Shown one piece after another: positions 43,733-51,706 of a stretch of DNA of 51,706 nt; the first letter of the stretch is position 1, and every line of letters begins with the position of its first letter. The position numbers and the translations under genes were made by a program. Source of the DNA: Roseococcus sp. (GTDB lineage Bacteria > Pseudomonadota > Alphaproteobacteria > Acetobacterales > Acetobacteraceae); assembly GCA_026414745.1 (NCBI GenBank), contig JAOAIK010000034.1, positions 1 through 51,706 on the forward strand. The letters run 5' to 3'. Under the pieces are notes generated by a model. That model was not told where the DNA came from. It saw nothing but the letters and a program-made list of their open reading frames with translations, and searched no databases.

Positions 43733-46700
43733 CAGACGGGCCTTGTCGCACCCTGCGGAAGCCGAACCAGCTCCGGGGCGCCGCCGATGAAGGCGCCCGG
43801 CTGGGGGTCGTTCACGTTCGGATAGACGGTCGGGGCAGGGAAGGCGTCGTGCAGCGGCCGCAGCTCCGGCGCCGGACGGTCGAACCGGTAGCGCAGATAG
43901 AAGAAGCCCGCCGTGTCCTCGTAGTTCCCGACCCGCTCGTAGCGGCCGGCGACCCCGAGGCGCAGATTCGGCGTCGCCGCGTATTCGAGGTTGGCGAAGA
44001 GGCTGCCTGTGGGGCCGCTGCTGCGCGTCCCGGCGAGCCGCGCGCGGAACACTTCCGGCGCGGCAGCGGCCTGCGCCTCGATCTGTGCCTGATAGAAGGG
44101 GTTGGTGGGAAACACGGGCGCGGAGGCCGTGCGGAAGTTCTGGTAGCCCACGGCGCCGATGCCGCGGAAGGTCCAGTCGCCCCACTGCGCGCGGTATTCG
44201 CCGATCAGCGAGGCCACCACGCTCTGCGAGGGGCTGAAATACCCGCCATGACCGAAGGTGAAGCCGCCCGCGTTGCGGTCATGGCCCGTGTAGCGCAGAT
44301 CCACCCCGATGGTCACGGACTGCCCGGGCTGGCGCAGCACCGCGTAGAAGCCACCCACCCCGGCCTCATAGCGCGTGTTGCGCACCACGTTGCTGCCCTC
44401 GAGCGCATGCACGCCGCCGCCCGCGTAGATCCCCGATCGGCTGTCCGGCGAATACTCGAACTGGATGCGCCCCCCGGTCCGCGTCACACCGCCCCAGAAG
44501 GGGCCGCTGAGCACCTGCCGGTAGCCGGCATAGGAGAGCATGCTGTCGGTGATGGGCGCGCGCTCGGCCGTCAGGCGCACCCGCAGCCGTTCGGTGAGCT
44601 GCGGCACCAGCTCGAAGACGCCGGTCCAGGTCGGCCGCTCGAAGCCGAGCGGGGTGGTGCCGATCTCGGCGCGGAGGTTGGGCCGCAGATAGGTCACCCG
44701 CACCGCGGCCCCGTCCATCTCCGGGATGGGCCGGACGAAGGCGGGCCGCGCGAAGGAGGGATCGGCGAAGACCGGGTTGGTGCCGAAGCTCTGGGTGGTG
44801 TTGAAGTCGCTTCCCATCCGGCCGGCGCGCAGCAGCACCGTGTCCACCCCGACGATCAGCCGCCCGCCGATCTCCGGGGCCGGGACCGACACCTCGGCAG
44901 GAAGCGTGATGTTGGTCATGCGGCTGATGCCGGCCACCCCGCCGCGCGCATGGAGGTGGGCGCCGGCCTGCAGCCACATCGAGGCATCCTCGCGCGCGCG
45001 GATCAGTTCCTGCGCGATCTGCGCGGTCAGGGGGTCGTGCAGCCGCTGCGCCTGCCCCGCCGTGGCGCCCGCGCCCATGGAGCGGGCCGCGGCGCCGGCC
45101 ACCTCGCCGTCCGCGCGCAGCTCTGTCAGCCGGCGCGCCGCCGCGCGCTCCATCAGCCGCAGCGTGCCGGCCTGGTCGCCCAGGGCGCGGCGCAGCCGCG
45201 CCTCGGCCAGGATCATGCGAAGATCCTGCGGGTGCAGGAAGGCGCCCTCCACCAGCACCGCGCGGGCGCGCGCCCAGTCGCGCTCGGCGATGGCGGCATC
45301 CACCAGCGCCTCGCGCGCCTCGATGTCGCGCGGCGCGCGCTCCAGGATCTCCTCGAGCATGGTTCGCGCGGCGCGGGCATTGCCCTGCGCGATGAGAAGC
45401 CGCGCCAACACCACGCTGCCGGGCGCGCCGGGCTCGCGCGCCTGCTGGCGCGCGGCGAGGGCCTCGATCTCCTGCCGCGCGGCGAGGCGGCGATCCTCGA
45501 GCAGCAGCTGCCCCGTCCGCGTGCCGGCGGCGTAGTCCTCCACACTCTCGAGCTCGCGGCGCTGGTCGGCGGTCAGGCGGGGATCACGCGCCAGGGTCTC
45601 GAGGATGCCGCGGGCCGCCTCCGGGCGGCGCGCCTCGACCAGCGCGGCCGCGAGCTGGAGGCGCGCCGCCACGGGCGCGTCGGGATTGGCGGAGAGGGCG
45701 AGGCGCGCGGCATTCTCCGCCCGCTCGGCCTCCTCGAGCCGGCCGAGCGCCCGCACCACGGCCGGCCCCATCGTCCCGGAGGGATCGCGCTGCCCGGCCA
45801 TGCGCTCGAGCATCGCCCGCGCCCCCACGCGGTTGGCGCGCGCCTGGTCCTCCAGCTGGCGCACCTCGAACTCCCGCCTGGCGGCGGCGGCGAGCCGCGC
45901 CATGTCGGCGCCGAGCAGCCGCGCCGGCACGCGCTGGAACAGGGCCACCGCATCGCCGAAGCGCTCGTCGTCGAGGGCGAGCAGGGCGGCGGCCATCGAG
46001 GCCTCGGCGTCGCTCCGGCCCTCGAGGCCGCGCTCCAGGCGGCGCGCCTCCTCGATCTCGCCACGGCTCTTGAGGCGGCGCACCAGATCCAGCGTCACCC
46101 AGGGGTTGCCGGGATCAAGCCGGAGCGCCGCCCGCAGCTGTTCCAGCACCTGCTCGGGGTGGTCGAGGCGGCGCGCGACCTGGGCGAGGCTCGCCGCCCG
46201 GACCGCCGCCGCGCCGGGCGGAAGGCTGAAGCCCGCCTCGCGCTGCAGGGAGTCCGCCTCGGCGAAGCGGCCCTGGCCGTCGAGCGCGAGGTAGAGGCCG
46301 CGCAGCGCGTCCGGCTGCCGCGGGCGCAGCGCCAGCGCGGCGCGGAAGCGCTGCTCGGCCGTGGCGAAATCGCTCTGCTGGAGGGCGATCTGCCCGAGGA
46401 TGAGCTCGCCCTGCAGGCGCTCCTCGCCTCTGCCGCGCGCGGCCTGGCGGGCCAGCCTCTCAGCCTGGGCGAGATCGCCGCGGCCGAACGCGCGCCACGC
46501 CAGGGCCGAGGCCGGCAGAAGGAATCCCCCCGCGGCCGCCTCCCGCCCGCTGAGATCGCCCACCGCGCGCTGGAATTCCGCCTCGCGGTCCGGAGCGGCG
46601 GCCACGGCGCGGGCGTAGAAAGCCCGCGCCTCCGGGAAGCGGTTCTGGATCTTGCGGATGATCGCGAGGCCGATCAGCGATTCCGCATCCGCAGGATCCA

Positions 46701-47697
46701 GCTCCAGGGCACGGGCGAACTCGCGCTCGGCGGCCGTATAGCGGCGCGCGTCCACCTCAACCCACGCGAGGGCCCGCGCCTGCTGGTTCGGTGTCAGGCC
46801 GCCCTCGCGGCTGCGCCGGCGCTTGCCCTCGAGTTCCGGGTCGGTGCCCGGGAACGCCTCGAAATACGCGTCGATCCGCGCCGCCGTCTCGGGATCTTCG
46901 CCGCTCCAGATCAGCGCGATGCGCCAGGGATCGCGCACCGCCTCCCGCATGCCCGGCCGGCGGGCCAGTGCCTGCAGCCGGTCGATGCCATCCGAGCGGG
47001 TGTCCTCCCGGTAGGTCAAGAGTTGGGCCAGCGTCAGGGCGAGGCGCGCATCCCCCGGCGTCGCGGCGATACGCCGGCGCAACTCCGCCACCGCCTCGCG
47101 ATAGCCCGCCTCGGAGGCGGCGGCCAGCACTTGATAGTATTCCGCCGCGATGACGGCGGGGACACTTCCGTCCCGCGCGAGCAGCCGATAGCGCTGCACC
47201 GCCTCCGCCTGCCGCCCCGCGGCAGCCAGCTGCCGGGCGGCAGTCAGCGTCTGCCAGTCCTGCGTCAGGAGCTGGAACTGCGCCTCGGCGCGTCGGCTGC
47301 GCTCGTCGTCCGGGGCGAGGCGGCGCAGCGCGGCAAGATGGCGCTGCGCCGCCGCCGTGTTGCCCGCCTGCGACGCGGCCTCAACGGCGGCGGAGAGCGC
47401 CTCGAGGTGCTCCGGCTCCACCGCCAGCACGCGCTCCAGCGCCTGCAGGGCGCGCTCGGGCTGGTTCTGCTGCCGCCAATAGGCTGCCTGCTCGAGCAGT
47501 GCCTCGGTCGCGGCCCGCCCGGAGATGCGGGCGCCCGGCTGCTCGGGCTGCTGCGCTTGGGCGCTCTCCCCGGCCACGGCAGCCAGCGCCGCAGCCGCAA
47601 GCAGAGCGGCGCACGCCAGACGCCCGCCGCCGCAGGACCGACCGGGACGGCTCATGCGGCGGAAAAGGGCGTGGAGCGAGAACACGGCCGTTCTCAC
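43729..47697 (-). CDS. bcsC: Cellulose export protein BcsC (TPR + outer-membrane barrel)
   Basis: A protein of up to 1322 residues. An N-terminal signal region (CAALLAAAALAAVAGESAQA) is followed by about 900 residues of tetratricopeptide repeats (for example QPERALQALERVLAVEPEHL and DPADAESLIGLAIIRKIQNR). The C-terminal about 380 residues are the outer-membrane beta-barrel, with YAATPNLRLGVAGRYERVGN and a late GFFYLRYRFD matching the BcsC C-terminal domain. It exports cellulose through the periplasm and outer membrane. The start is GTG 47697, overlapping the AlgF-like stop (GTGA); an internal ATG at 47655 would still keep the signal peptide. The length is typical for BcsC. Confidence 0.92.
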   Translation of the reverse strand: MRTAVFSLHALFRRMSRPGRSCGGGRLACAALLAAAALAAVAGESAQAQQPEQPGARISGRAATEALLEQAAYWRQQNQPERALQALERVLAVEPEHLEALSAAVEAASQAGNTAAAQRHLAALRRLAPDDERSRRAEAQFQLLTQDWQTLTAARQLAAAGRQAEAVQRYRLLARDGSVPAVIAAEYYQVLAAASEAGYREAVAELRRRIAATPGDARLALTLAQLLTYREDTRSDGIDRLQALARRPGMREAVRDPWRIALIWSGEDPETAARIDAYFEAFPGTDPELEGKRRRSREGGLTPNQQARALAWVEVDARRYTAAEREFARALELDPADAESLIGLAIIRKIQNRFPEARAFYARAVAAAPDREAEFQRAVGDLSGREAAAGGFLLPASALAWRAFGRGDLAQAERLARQAARGRGEERLQGELILGQIALQQSDFATAEQRFRAALALRPRQPDALRGLYLALDGQGRFAEADSLQREAGFSLPPGAAAVRAASLAQVARRLDHPEQVLEQLRAALRLDPGNPWVTLDLVRRLKSRGEIEEARRLERGLEGRSDAEASMAAALLALDDERFGDAVALFQRVPARLLGADMARLAAAARREFEVRQLEDQARANRVGARAMLERMAGQRDPSGTMGPAVVRALGRLEEAERAENAARLALSANPDAPVAARLQLAAALVEARRPEAARGILETLARDPRLTADQRRELESVEDYAAGTRTGQLLLEDRRLAARQEIEALAARQQAREPGAPGSVVLARLLIAQGNARAARTMLEEILERAPRDIEAREALVDAAIAERDWARARAVLVEGAFLHPQDLRMILAEARLRRALGDQAGTLRLMERAAARRLTELRADGEVAGAAARSMGAGATAGQAQRLHDPLTAQIAQELIRAREDASMWLQAGAHLHARGGVAGISRMTNITLPAEVSVPAPEIGGRLIVGVDTVLLRAGRMGSDFNTTQSFGTNPVFADPSFARPAFVRPIPEMDGAAVRVTYLRPNLRAEIGTTPLGFERPTWTGVFELVPQLTERLRVRLTAERAPITDSMLSYAGYRQVLSGPFWGGVTRTGGRIQFEYSPDSRSGIYAGGGVHALEGSNVVRNTRYEAGVGGFYAVLRQPGQSVTIGVDLRYTGHDRNAGGFTFGHGGYFSPSQSVVASLIGEYRAQWGDWTFRGIGAVGYQNFRTASAPVFPTNPFYQAQIEAQAAAAPEVFRARLAGTRSSGPTGSLFANLEYAATPNLRLGVAGRYERVGNYEDTAGFFYLRYRFDRPAPELRPLHDAFPAPTVYPNVNDPQPGAFIGGAPELVRLPQGATRPVW

Positions 47698-48380
47698 CGG
47701 CGGATGGGCGCGGTGACGTCGCGCGTGACGAAGGCCGTGGGCGTCCCGCCCTCGCCAGGTATCGCCAGGACGCTGTACATGCCGCCTGCCTCCAGCCCCA
47801 GCAAGGCGACGGGGGTGGAGGCCCGCTGCCCGCAGACCGCCCGCACCTCGGCCGTCACCGGATTCACGCTGCGCGCCCGCGTGCCGAGCGCCGGAACATC
47901 GGCGAAAATCGTCTGCCCCCCCGGAAGGAGTTGGAGCGCGGCGGCGGGACAGTCCGGCAGCGCATTGTAGAAGGCGAGGCGTGCGCGGGCCCGGTTGAAA
48001 TCCGTCTCTTCCGCCAGTGCCGTCAGGGCCGGGTTCCCGTCTGCGCCGCGATGGATCAGCACCGTCACGAAGCTGTCGGGCGAAGCGCGAAAAGCCCCCT
48101 GGCCCCGGCGCGCGCCGTCGCTCACCTCGACCCTCAGGGTGCGGTTCGCCACGTTCTCGACCACCGTGTAGGAGCCGACCCGCTGCGACGGCTCCGTGCC
48201 GAGACCCTGGGCGGGAAGGAAATCGGGCCGCAGCTGCACGGCCCCCTGCAGCGTGTTGACGAAGCGCACGAAGGCCGACCCGCGCGGCGGAGCCGGTTCG
48301 TACACCTGCCCCTGTGCCAGCGCCCCCGCATCGGGGACGGCGAGGCCGCCCAGCAGCGCGAGGAGTGCCCGGCGCATCAT
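47694..48380 (-). CDS. algF: AlgF/WssG-like periplasmic acetylation accessory protein
   Basis: A 228-residue secreted protein with signal peptide (RRALLALLGGLAVPDAGALA). The mature start VYEPAPPRGSAFVRFVNTL corresponds to the AlgF opening, with a later beta-rich body (GSYTVVENVANRTLRVEV, PDSFVTVLIHR). AlgF works with AlgI/AlgJ/AlgX in alginate acetylation, and WssG does so for cellulose. It overlaps both neighbours by 4 bases (ATGA with the AlgX-like gene, GTGA with bcsC), so the acetylation protein is translationally embedded in the cellulose operon. It is longer and more divergent than pseudomonad AlgF, hence only moderate certainty. Confidence 0.75.
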   Translation of the reverse strand: MMRRALLALLGGLAVPDAGALAQGQVYEPAPPRGSAFVRFVNTLQGAVQLRPDFLPAQGLGTEPSQRVGSYTVVENVANRTLRVEVSDGARRGQGAFRASPDSFVTVLIHRGADGNPALTALAEETDFNRARARLAFYNALPDCPAAALQLLPGGQTIFADVPALGTRARSVNPVTAEVRAVCGQRASTPVALLGLEAGGMYSVLAIPGEGGTPTAFVTRDVTAPIRR

Positions 48381-49384
48381 GCCACGGCCCGTCGCAGATC
48401 GGCCAGGAAGGCGGCCGGCGTCATCGCCGCGCGGGCCCAGTTCTGGTTGTTGGGCAGCAGCGCCATGTCTCCCTCGAGAAGGTTCCAGACCACGGCGCGG
48501 GGCCGCTGGCGGCGGAAATCGGCCCCGCGCACATACTCGAGCAGCGCCGCGTAGGGCCCGATGTTGTTGGGCTGCCAGGACAGCCCGACCGGACGCATGA
48601 GCTGATGGGAGAGCACAGGCTGGAAGCCAAAGCGCGGCTGCACGTTGCTCGTGCCCACCACCTGCACGTCGACCGTGTCCTCCTCCAGCAGGCCGCCCGA
48701 CCCTGCCGCCACCACCTCGCGCATCGGCGATTCCTCCGGCCCGAACCCGGCACGCAGGGCTGGCGGCGCATAGGGCACGAGATCGCCCGCGGCGAGGCGC
48801 ATCATGCGGATCTCGCCCAGCGCCGTGCCCGAACGGGGGCTCGGCGGCAGGCGGAGCCGAGCACGCATCTCAGCCGCCGTATGCACGGCCGCCAGCTCGG
48901 CGCCCACCGGGGTCCAGTGGGTGTCGGTCTTGAAGAAGAGCGGCCAGTGCGGGTCGCGCGCCGACGCCTCGCGGAAACGGGCGTCGAGGTCGGGGACCAG
49001 CGCCCCCGCCCGGCCCAACGCGTTGACTGCGGTGGCGTAGCGGCGGTCCACCTCGGGTGCGATCCGCACCCCCTCCGGCAGATAGCGGCGATAGACGCGC
49101 CCTTTGGAAGGGATGAGCAGGATCACCGGCTCGATTCCCGCCCGCTTGAGGATGCCGACCGCCTCGGCAAGCATCTCCAGCACCTGGCGCATCGTCGCGG
49201 CGTCCAGCCGGTCGAAGCGCTCCCACAGCGGGAAGAGCCATCCCTCCCGCCCCACCACGGCCAGGGTGGGACCGACGGCTTGCGCCCTCGCCGCCGCGGG
49301 AAGGAGCACCAAGGGCATGGCCAGCGTGCCCCGCCTGGGCCAGTGGGAGAAACGGGGGCCACCCCGGGACGCTTGCCGCCGCAT
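48377..49384 (-). CDS. AlgX/AlgJ/WssF-like SGNH protein
   Basis: A 335-residue protein with a secretion signal (GTLAMPLVLLPAAARAQA). The SGNH-type domain reads VVGREGWLFPLWERF, ILLIPSKGRVYRRYLPEG, FFKTDTHWTPVGAEL (Asp154, His156) and VQVVGTSNVQPRFGF (Ser246, in the GTS motif). This is the pattern of AlgX/AlgJ-type O-acetyltransferases. It begins 5 bases after bcsB, with AAGGG 4 nt before ATG 49384, and is coupled to the AlgF-like gene. Together with the opposite-strand AlgI/AlgJ-like pair it supplies the second SGNH acetyltransferase of the locus. Confidence 0.85.
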   Translation of the reverse strand: MRRQASRGGPRFSHWPRRGTLAMPLVLLPAAARAQAVGPTLAVVGREGWLFPLWERFDRLDAATMRQVLEMLAEAVGILKRAGIEPVILLIPSKGRVYRRYLPEGVRIAPEVDRRYATAVNALGRAGALVPDLDARFREASARDPHWPLFFKTDTHWTPVGAELAAVHTAAEMRARLRLPPSPRSGTALGEIRMMRLAAGDLVPYAPPALRAGFGPEESPMREVVAAGSGGLLEEDTVDVQVVGTSNVQPRFGFQPVLSHQLMRPVGLSWQPNNIGPYAALLEYVRGADFRRQRPRAVVWNLLEGDMALLPNNQNWARAAMTPAAFLADLRRAVA

Positions 49385-49389
49385 CGCCC

Positions 49390-51706
49390 TTAGACCGTCC
49401 GCTCCCGCAGCCGCCGGGCCGCCCGCCGTCGCAGGATCCAGTAGAGCGGCGCCGCGACCAGGAACAGCGCGAGCGCCAGCACCGCCAGCAGCGCATAGGG
49501 ATTGTTGCCGAGGTAGTAGTCGGGCCACAGCCAGGGCGGCAGGCTGCCCACGGTGTAGGTCGGGCCGACGCGGAAGGCCTGCACGCGCCCGCCCGACAGC
49601 AGCGCGAGATCGCCCTGCACGCGGGGAAGCTGTTCGGGGTCGCGCAGGGCGGCGAGCATCTGCTCCATGCCCTCGGGGCTCGATCCCGTCAGCGCCACCA
49701 CCGACCGCCCGGAGCGCAGCGGCGACTGGAAGGCGAGCAGCGCCCCCAGCGCCTCGCCCGGCGCGGCGAGCTGCGCCGCGACGCGCTCGAGCTGCGCGCG
49801 GCGCTCGCCGCCGAAGAGGTGACGGAAATCGCCGAGCCCGTCGTTGAGCTGCACGGTCAGCCGGTTGCCATCGAGCTGGATCGGCCCGTCGCGCAAGAGC
49901 GTCCCCAGCGCGGGCTGGCGGCCGAGCGCGCCGAACAGCAGCAGGTCGCGGTCGGCCACCTCGTTCAGCGCGTTGGGGCGCACCACCTGCAGCCCGATCG
50001 GCGGATAGCCGACGATGGCGGCCAGCCGCCCGAGCAGGGTGAAGACGGCCTCCAGCTCGCCCGCGCTCGGGCGTTCGGGCACCACCACGGCGCTCTGCGC
50101 GAAATCGGCGTATTTCGTGAACGGGAAGCCCGAGCTCGCGAAATGGGCGAGATTGGGCAGCACCGCGAAGCGGTGCGCGCCGCTGATGTCGATGGTGCTG
50201 TCGCTGTCCACCGCGGCGCGGATGTCGCCGGGCACGGCCACGCAGTCGCCGCGGTGCAGCGGGCGCATGTCGAAGCGCAGCTGCAGCTCGTTCTGGCCGA
50301 AGATCAGGTAGGGCGGCAGGCCGACCCGCGCCTCCCCCCGCTCGGAGCCGACGAGACGCTGGCGCAGCCAGTTGAGCGGCCAGCCCGGATCGGCGTCGCG
50401 CAGCGGGGCGGAGCGGAGGAAGACGTCGTTGAGCGCGACGTCGAGGCGCGAGACGGCGACGTCCATCACCGGCCCCGGCGGCGCGCGGAAGCGGATGTCC
50501 ACGGGCAGCGGTCGCCCGCGCCAGGTGTAGAGGTCGGGCGCGGTGCGGAAGGGCACCGCGATGGGCCCGGGGACATAGCCGAAGGCCTGCAGCTCGGCCG
50601 GGTCCATGAACTCGCCGAAGCGCACGGGGCGGTCGGCGCGCAGCCAGCGCGGCGCGTCGTAGGGCTGGCGGGGCGGGATGTTCTGCGCCTGCACCAGCGC
50701 GATCTCGCCGGTCAGCGCCTCGCGGCCCACGCCGAGCGCCGTCGCGGCGGCCACCGCCTCGAGGCCGGTGCGCCCGGCGATCACGAGCAGCAGGCCGAAG
50801 GGATCGTTCGGGTTGCCCACCACCGCCAGTGTCGGGCCGTCGATGCGCGGCAGCGCCAGGCCGGGCGGCGTGTCCAGCCCCGCCACCACCACCACGGCGT
50901 TGCCCCGCGGCGGAAGCTGCGACCCGACCGGGAAGCTCGCGCCCCGATAGTCGGCCTGGATCGCGAACCAGGAGGTGACGATGGCCGCCGCCCGGATGAT
51001 CTCGTTGCTCGCCGTCTCGGGCAGGATGATGGGCAGCACCAGCGGCTCGCGCGGCAGGCGCGGATCGAAGAAGGGCTCGGGCAGCCGCGCGAGGTCGCGC
51101 ACCACCGGCAGGCGCTCGAGCGTCAGCGTGAGGGTGGAGGTGTCGGAGATGGTGCTCCACAGGAGGCCCGAGAGCGGATCATTGCACTCGATGGCGTAGC
51201 GCCCGGAGAAGCGGAAGTTGAGCCGGTTCGCGTCGGCGAAGAAGGCCGGGTTGATGGGGAACTCGAGCGGGCCGAAGGCGGGCCGGCTCCGGTCGGGCTG
51301 GATGGCGCCGATGAACTGCTCGTTGAGCGTGATGGCGATCTGGCTGAGCTCCGGGATCAGCGCGGGCGAGGTGGCGCCCTGCAGCACCAGCGAGGCCTGC
51401 GTCACCACCTCGTCGCCGCGCACGCCGAACAGCACGCCCTGCAGGTCGGACACGCCGCGGAGCTGCATCGGGCCCCGCAGCCCGAGCTGGCGCAGCGTGC
51501 GCACCTCCTGCCGCACGCCCGTGGTCTGGCCGGTGGCCAACTCGTCGGGCCGGCCGAAGCCCGGGCCCGGCGCCCCGGCCGCGGGGGCGGGCGCGGCCGC
51601 CGCCGGCGTCGCGGGGGCGGGCACGAGGTTCAGCGGCACCGGCGTGACCGGGTTGAAGGGCGTGGGCCCGCCGCCCGGCGAGGCGGGCGCGGGCGTGGCC
51701 GGGGCC
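49390..51706 (-). CDS. bcsB: Cellulose synthase regulatory subunit BcsB (5' end beyond window)
   Basis: The C-terminal 770-odd residues of BcsB, the periplasmic, membrane-anchored partner of the cellulose synthase BcsA. An Ala/Pro-rich start (APATPAAAAPAPAAGAPG) precedes the domains: MQLRGVSDLQGVLFGVRGDE, LTLNEQ-like QIAITLNEQFIGAIQPDRSR, GRYAIECNDPLSGLLWSTIS and a later VLPNLAHFASSGFPFTKYAD, all typical of BcsB. A C-terminal transmembrane helix (YALLAVLALALFLVAAPLYWIL) ends in an Arg-rich tail. The frame runs open off the right edge, so the true start, signal peptide and presumably bcsA lie outside. It heads the visible part of a five-gene operon. Confidence 0.93.
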   Translation of the reverse strand, partial: APATPAPASPGGGPTPFNPVTPVPLNLVPAPATPAAAAPAPAAGAPGPGFGRPDELATGQTTGVRQEVRTLRQLGLRGPMQLRGVSDLQGVLFGVRGDEVVTQASLVLQGATSPALIPELSQIAITLNEQFIGAIQPDRSRPAFGPLEFPINPAFFADANRLNFRFSGRYAIECNDPLSGLLWSTISDTSTLTLTLERLPVVRDLARLPEPFFDPRLPREPLVLPIILPETASNEIIRAAAIVTSWFAIQADYRGASFPVGSQLPPRGNAVVVVAGLDTPPGLALPRIDGPTLAVVGNPNDPFGLLLVIAGRTGLEAVAAATALGVGREALTGEIALVQAQNIPPRQPYDAPRWLRADRPVRFGEFMDPAELQAFGYVPGPIAVPFRTAPDLYTWRGRPLPVDIRFRAPPGPVMDVAVSRLDVALNDVFLRSAPLRDADPGWPLNWLRQRLVGSERGEARVGLPPYLIFGQNELQLRFDMRPLHRGDCVAVPGDIRAAVDSDSTIDISGAHRFAVLPNLAHFASSGFPFTKYADFAQSAVVVPERPSAGELEAVFTLLGRLAAIVGYPPIGLQVVRPNALNEVADRDLLLFGALGRQPALGTLLRDGPIQLDGNRLTVQLNDGLGDFRHLFGGERRAQLERVAAQLAAPGEALGALLAFQSPLRSGRSVVALTGSSPEGMEQMLAALRDPEQLPRVQGDLALLSGGRVQAFRVGPTYTVGSLPPWLWPDYYLGNNPYALLAVLALALFLVAAPLYWILRRRAARRLRERTV

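Noticed and set aside
43849..47970. A 1373-codon open frame on the plus strand opposite bcsC
   Set aside because: It is an antisense shadow: in DNA this GC-rich, stop codons are rare in several frames. The minus strand encodes clear TPR and BcsC-barrel sequence, while the plus frame has a biased His/Arg/Gly composition and no domain.

Overview
The window is very GC-rich (third codon positions almost all G or C) and densely packed. Its gene content suggests an alphaproteobacterium of the Acetobacteraceae (Roseomonas-like). The evidence is five Bug/TctC-type periplasmic receptors, a BcsD cellulose-synthase subunit, an NdvA-type glycan exporter, a CarD regulator and a sphingosine-1-phosphate-lyase-like enzyme. 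The placement is an inference from gene content; no rRNA or other taxonomic marker is present.

Layout. 1-3281: tRNA-Ser(GGA), then an insertion-sequence graveyard (a broken IS66-family element with tnpB missing, an IS5-family 3' remnant, and one copy of a dispersed hairpin-rich repeat). 3282-9711: a Nudix hydrolase and a small secreted protein, meeting convergently a minus-strand run phnC-phnD-phnE-phnE-formamidase-glucokinase. 9848-16943: a plus-strand catabolic/transport set (two Bug receptors, a lipoprotein, an acyl-CoA ligase, an orphan family-5 solute-binding protein, a NIPSNAP protein, a beta-hydroxyacid dehydrogenase). 17137-23608: surface polysaccharide genes, with Wzm-type permease, gmhA and a degenerate gmhB on the minus strand, and rmlB-rmlA-rmlC-rmlD plus an RgpF-like rhamnan-synthesis protein on the plus strand. 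23766-27128: three Bug receptors in series on the minus strand. 27257-38758: NdvA-like exporter, S1P-lyase-like enzyme, gnd-gntK, a second acyl-CoA ligase, an RraA-like protein, asparaginase, PaaI-type thioesterase, sufE, carD and a YeeE/YedE pair with its own AT-rich promoter/operator.

38937-51706 holds the most interesting system, a cellulose-export locus combined with an alginate/Wss-type O-acetylation machine. On the minus strand, reading from the right edge, are bcsB (cut by the window end), an AlgX/AlgJ-like SGNH protein, an AlgF-like protein, bcsC and a GDSL/SGNH hydrolase, nearly all joined by 4-nt start/stop overlaps. Facing them on the plus strand are an AlgI-type MBOAT acyltransferase and a second AlgJ-like SGNH protein, and next to these a divergent bcsD. 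The simplest reading is that the cell makes cellulose, aligns glucan chains with BcsD, exports them through BcsC, and O-acetylates them in the periplasm with AlgI/AlgJ/AlgF/AlgX-type proteins as in the Wss system of Pseudomonas fluorescens. bcsA should lie just beyond the right edge.

Throughout the window, genes are coupled by overlaps of the form ATGA, GTGA and once probably CTGA, so several starts were moved to non-ATG codons. Every call rests on reading motifs and family resemblance; no database search was run.
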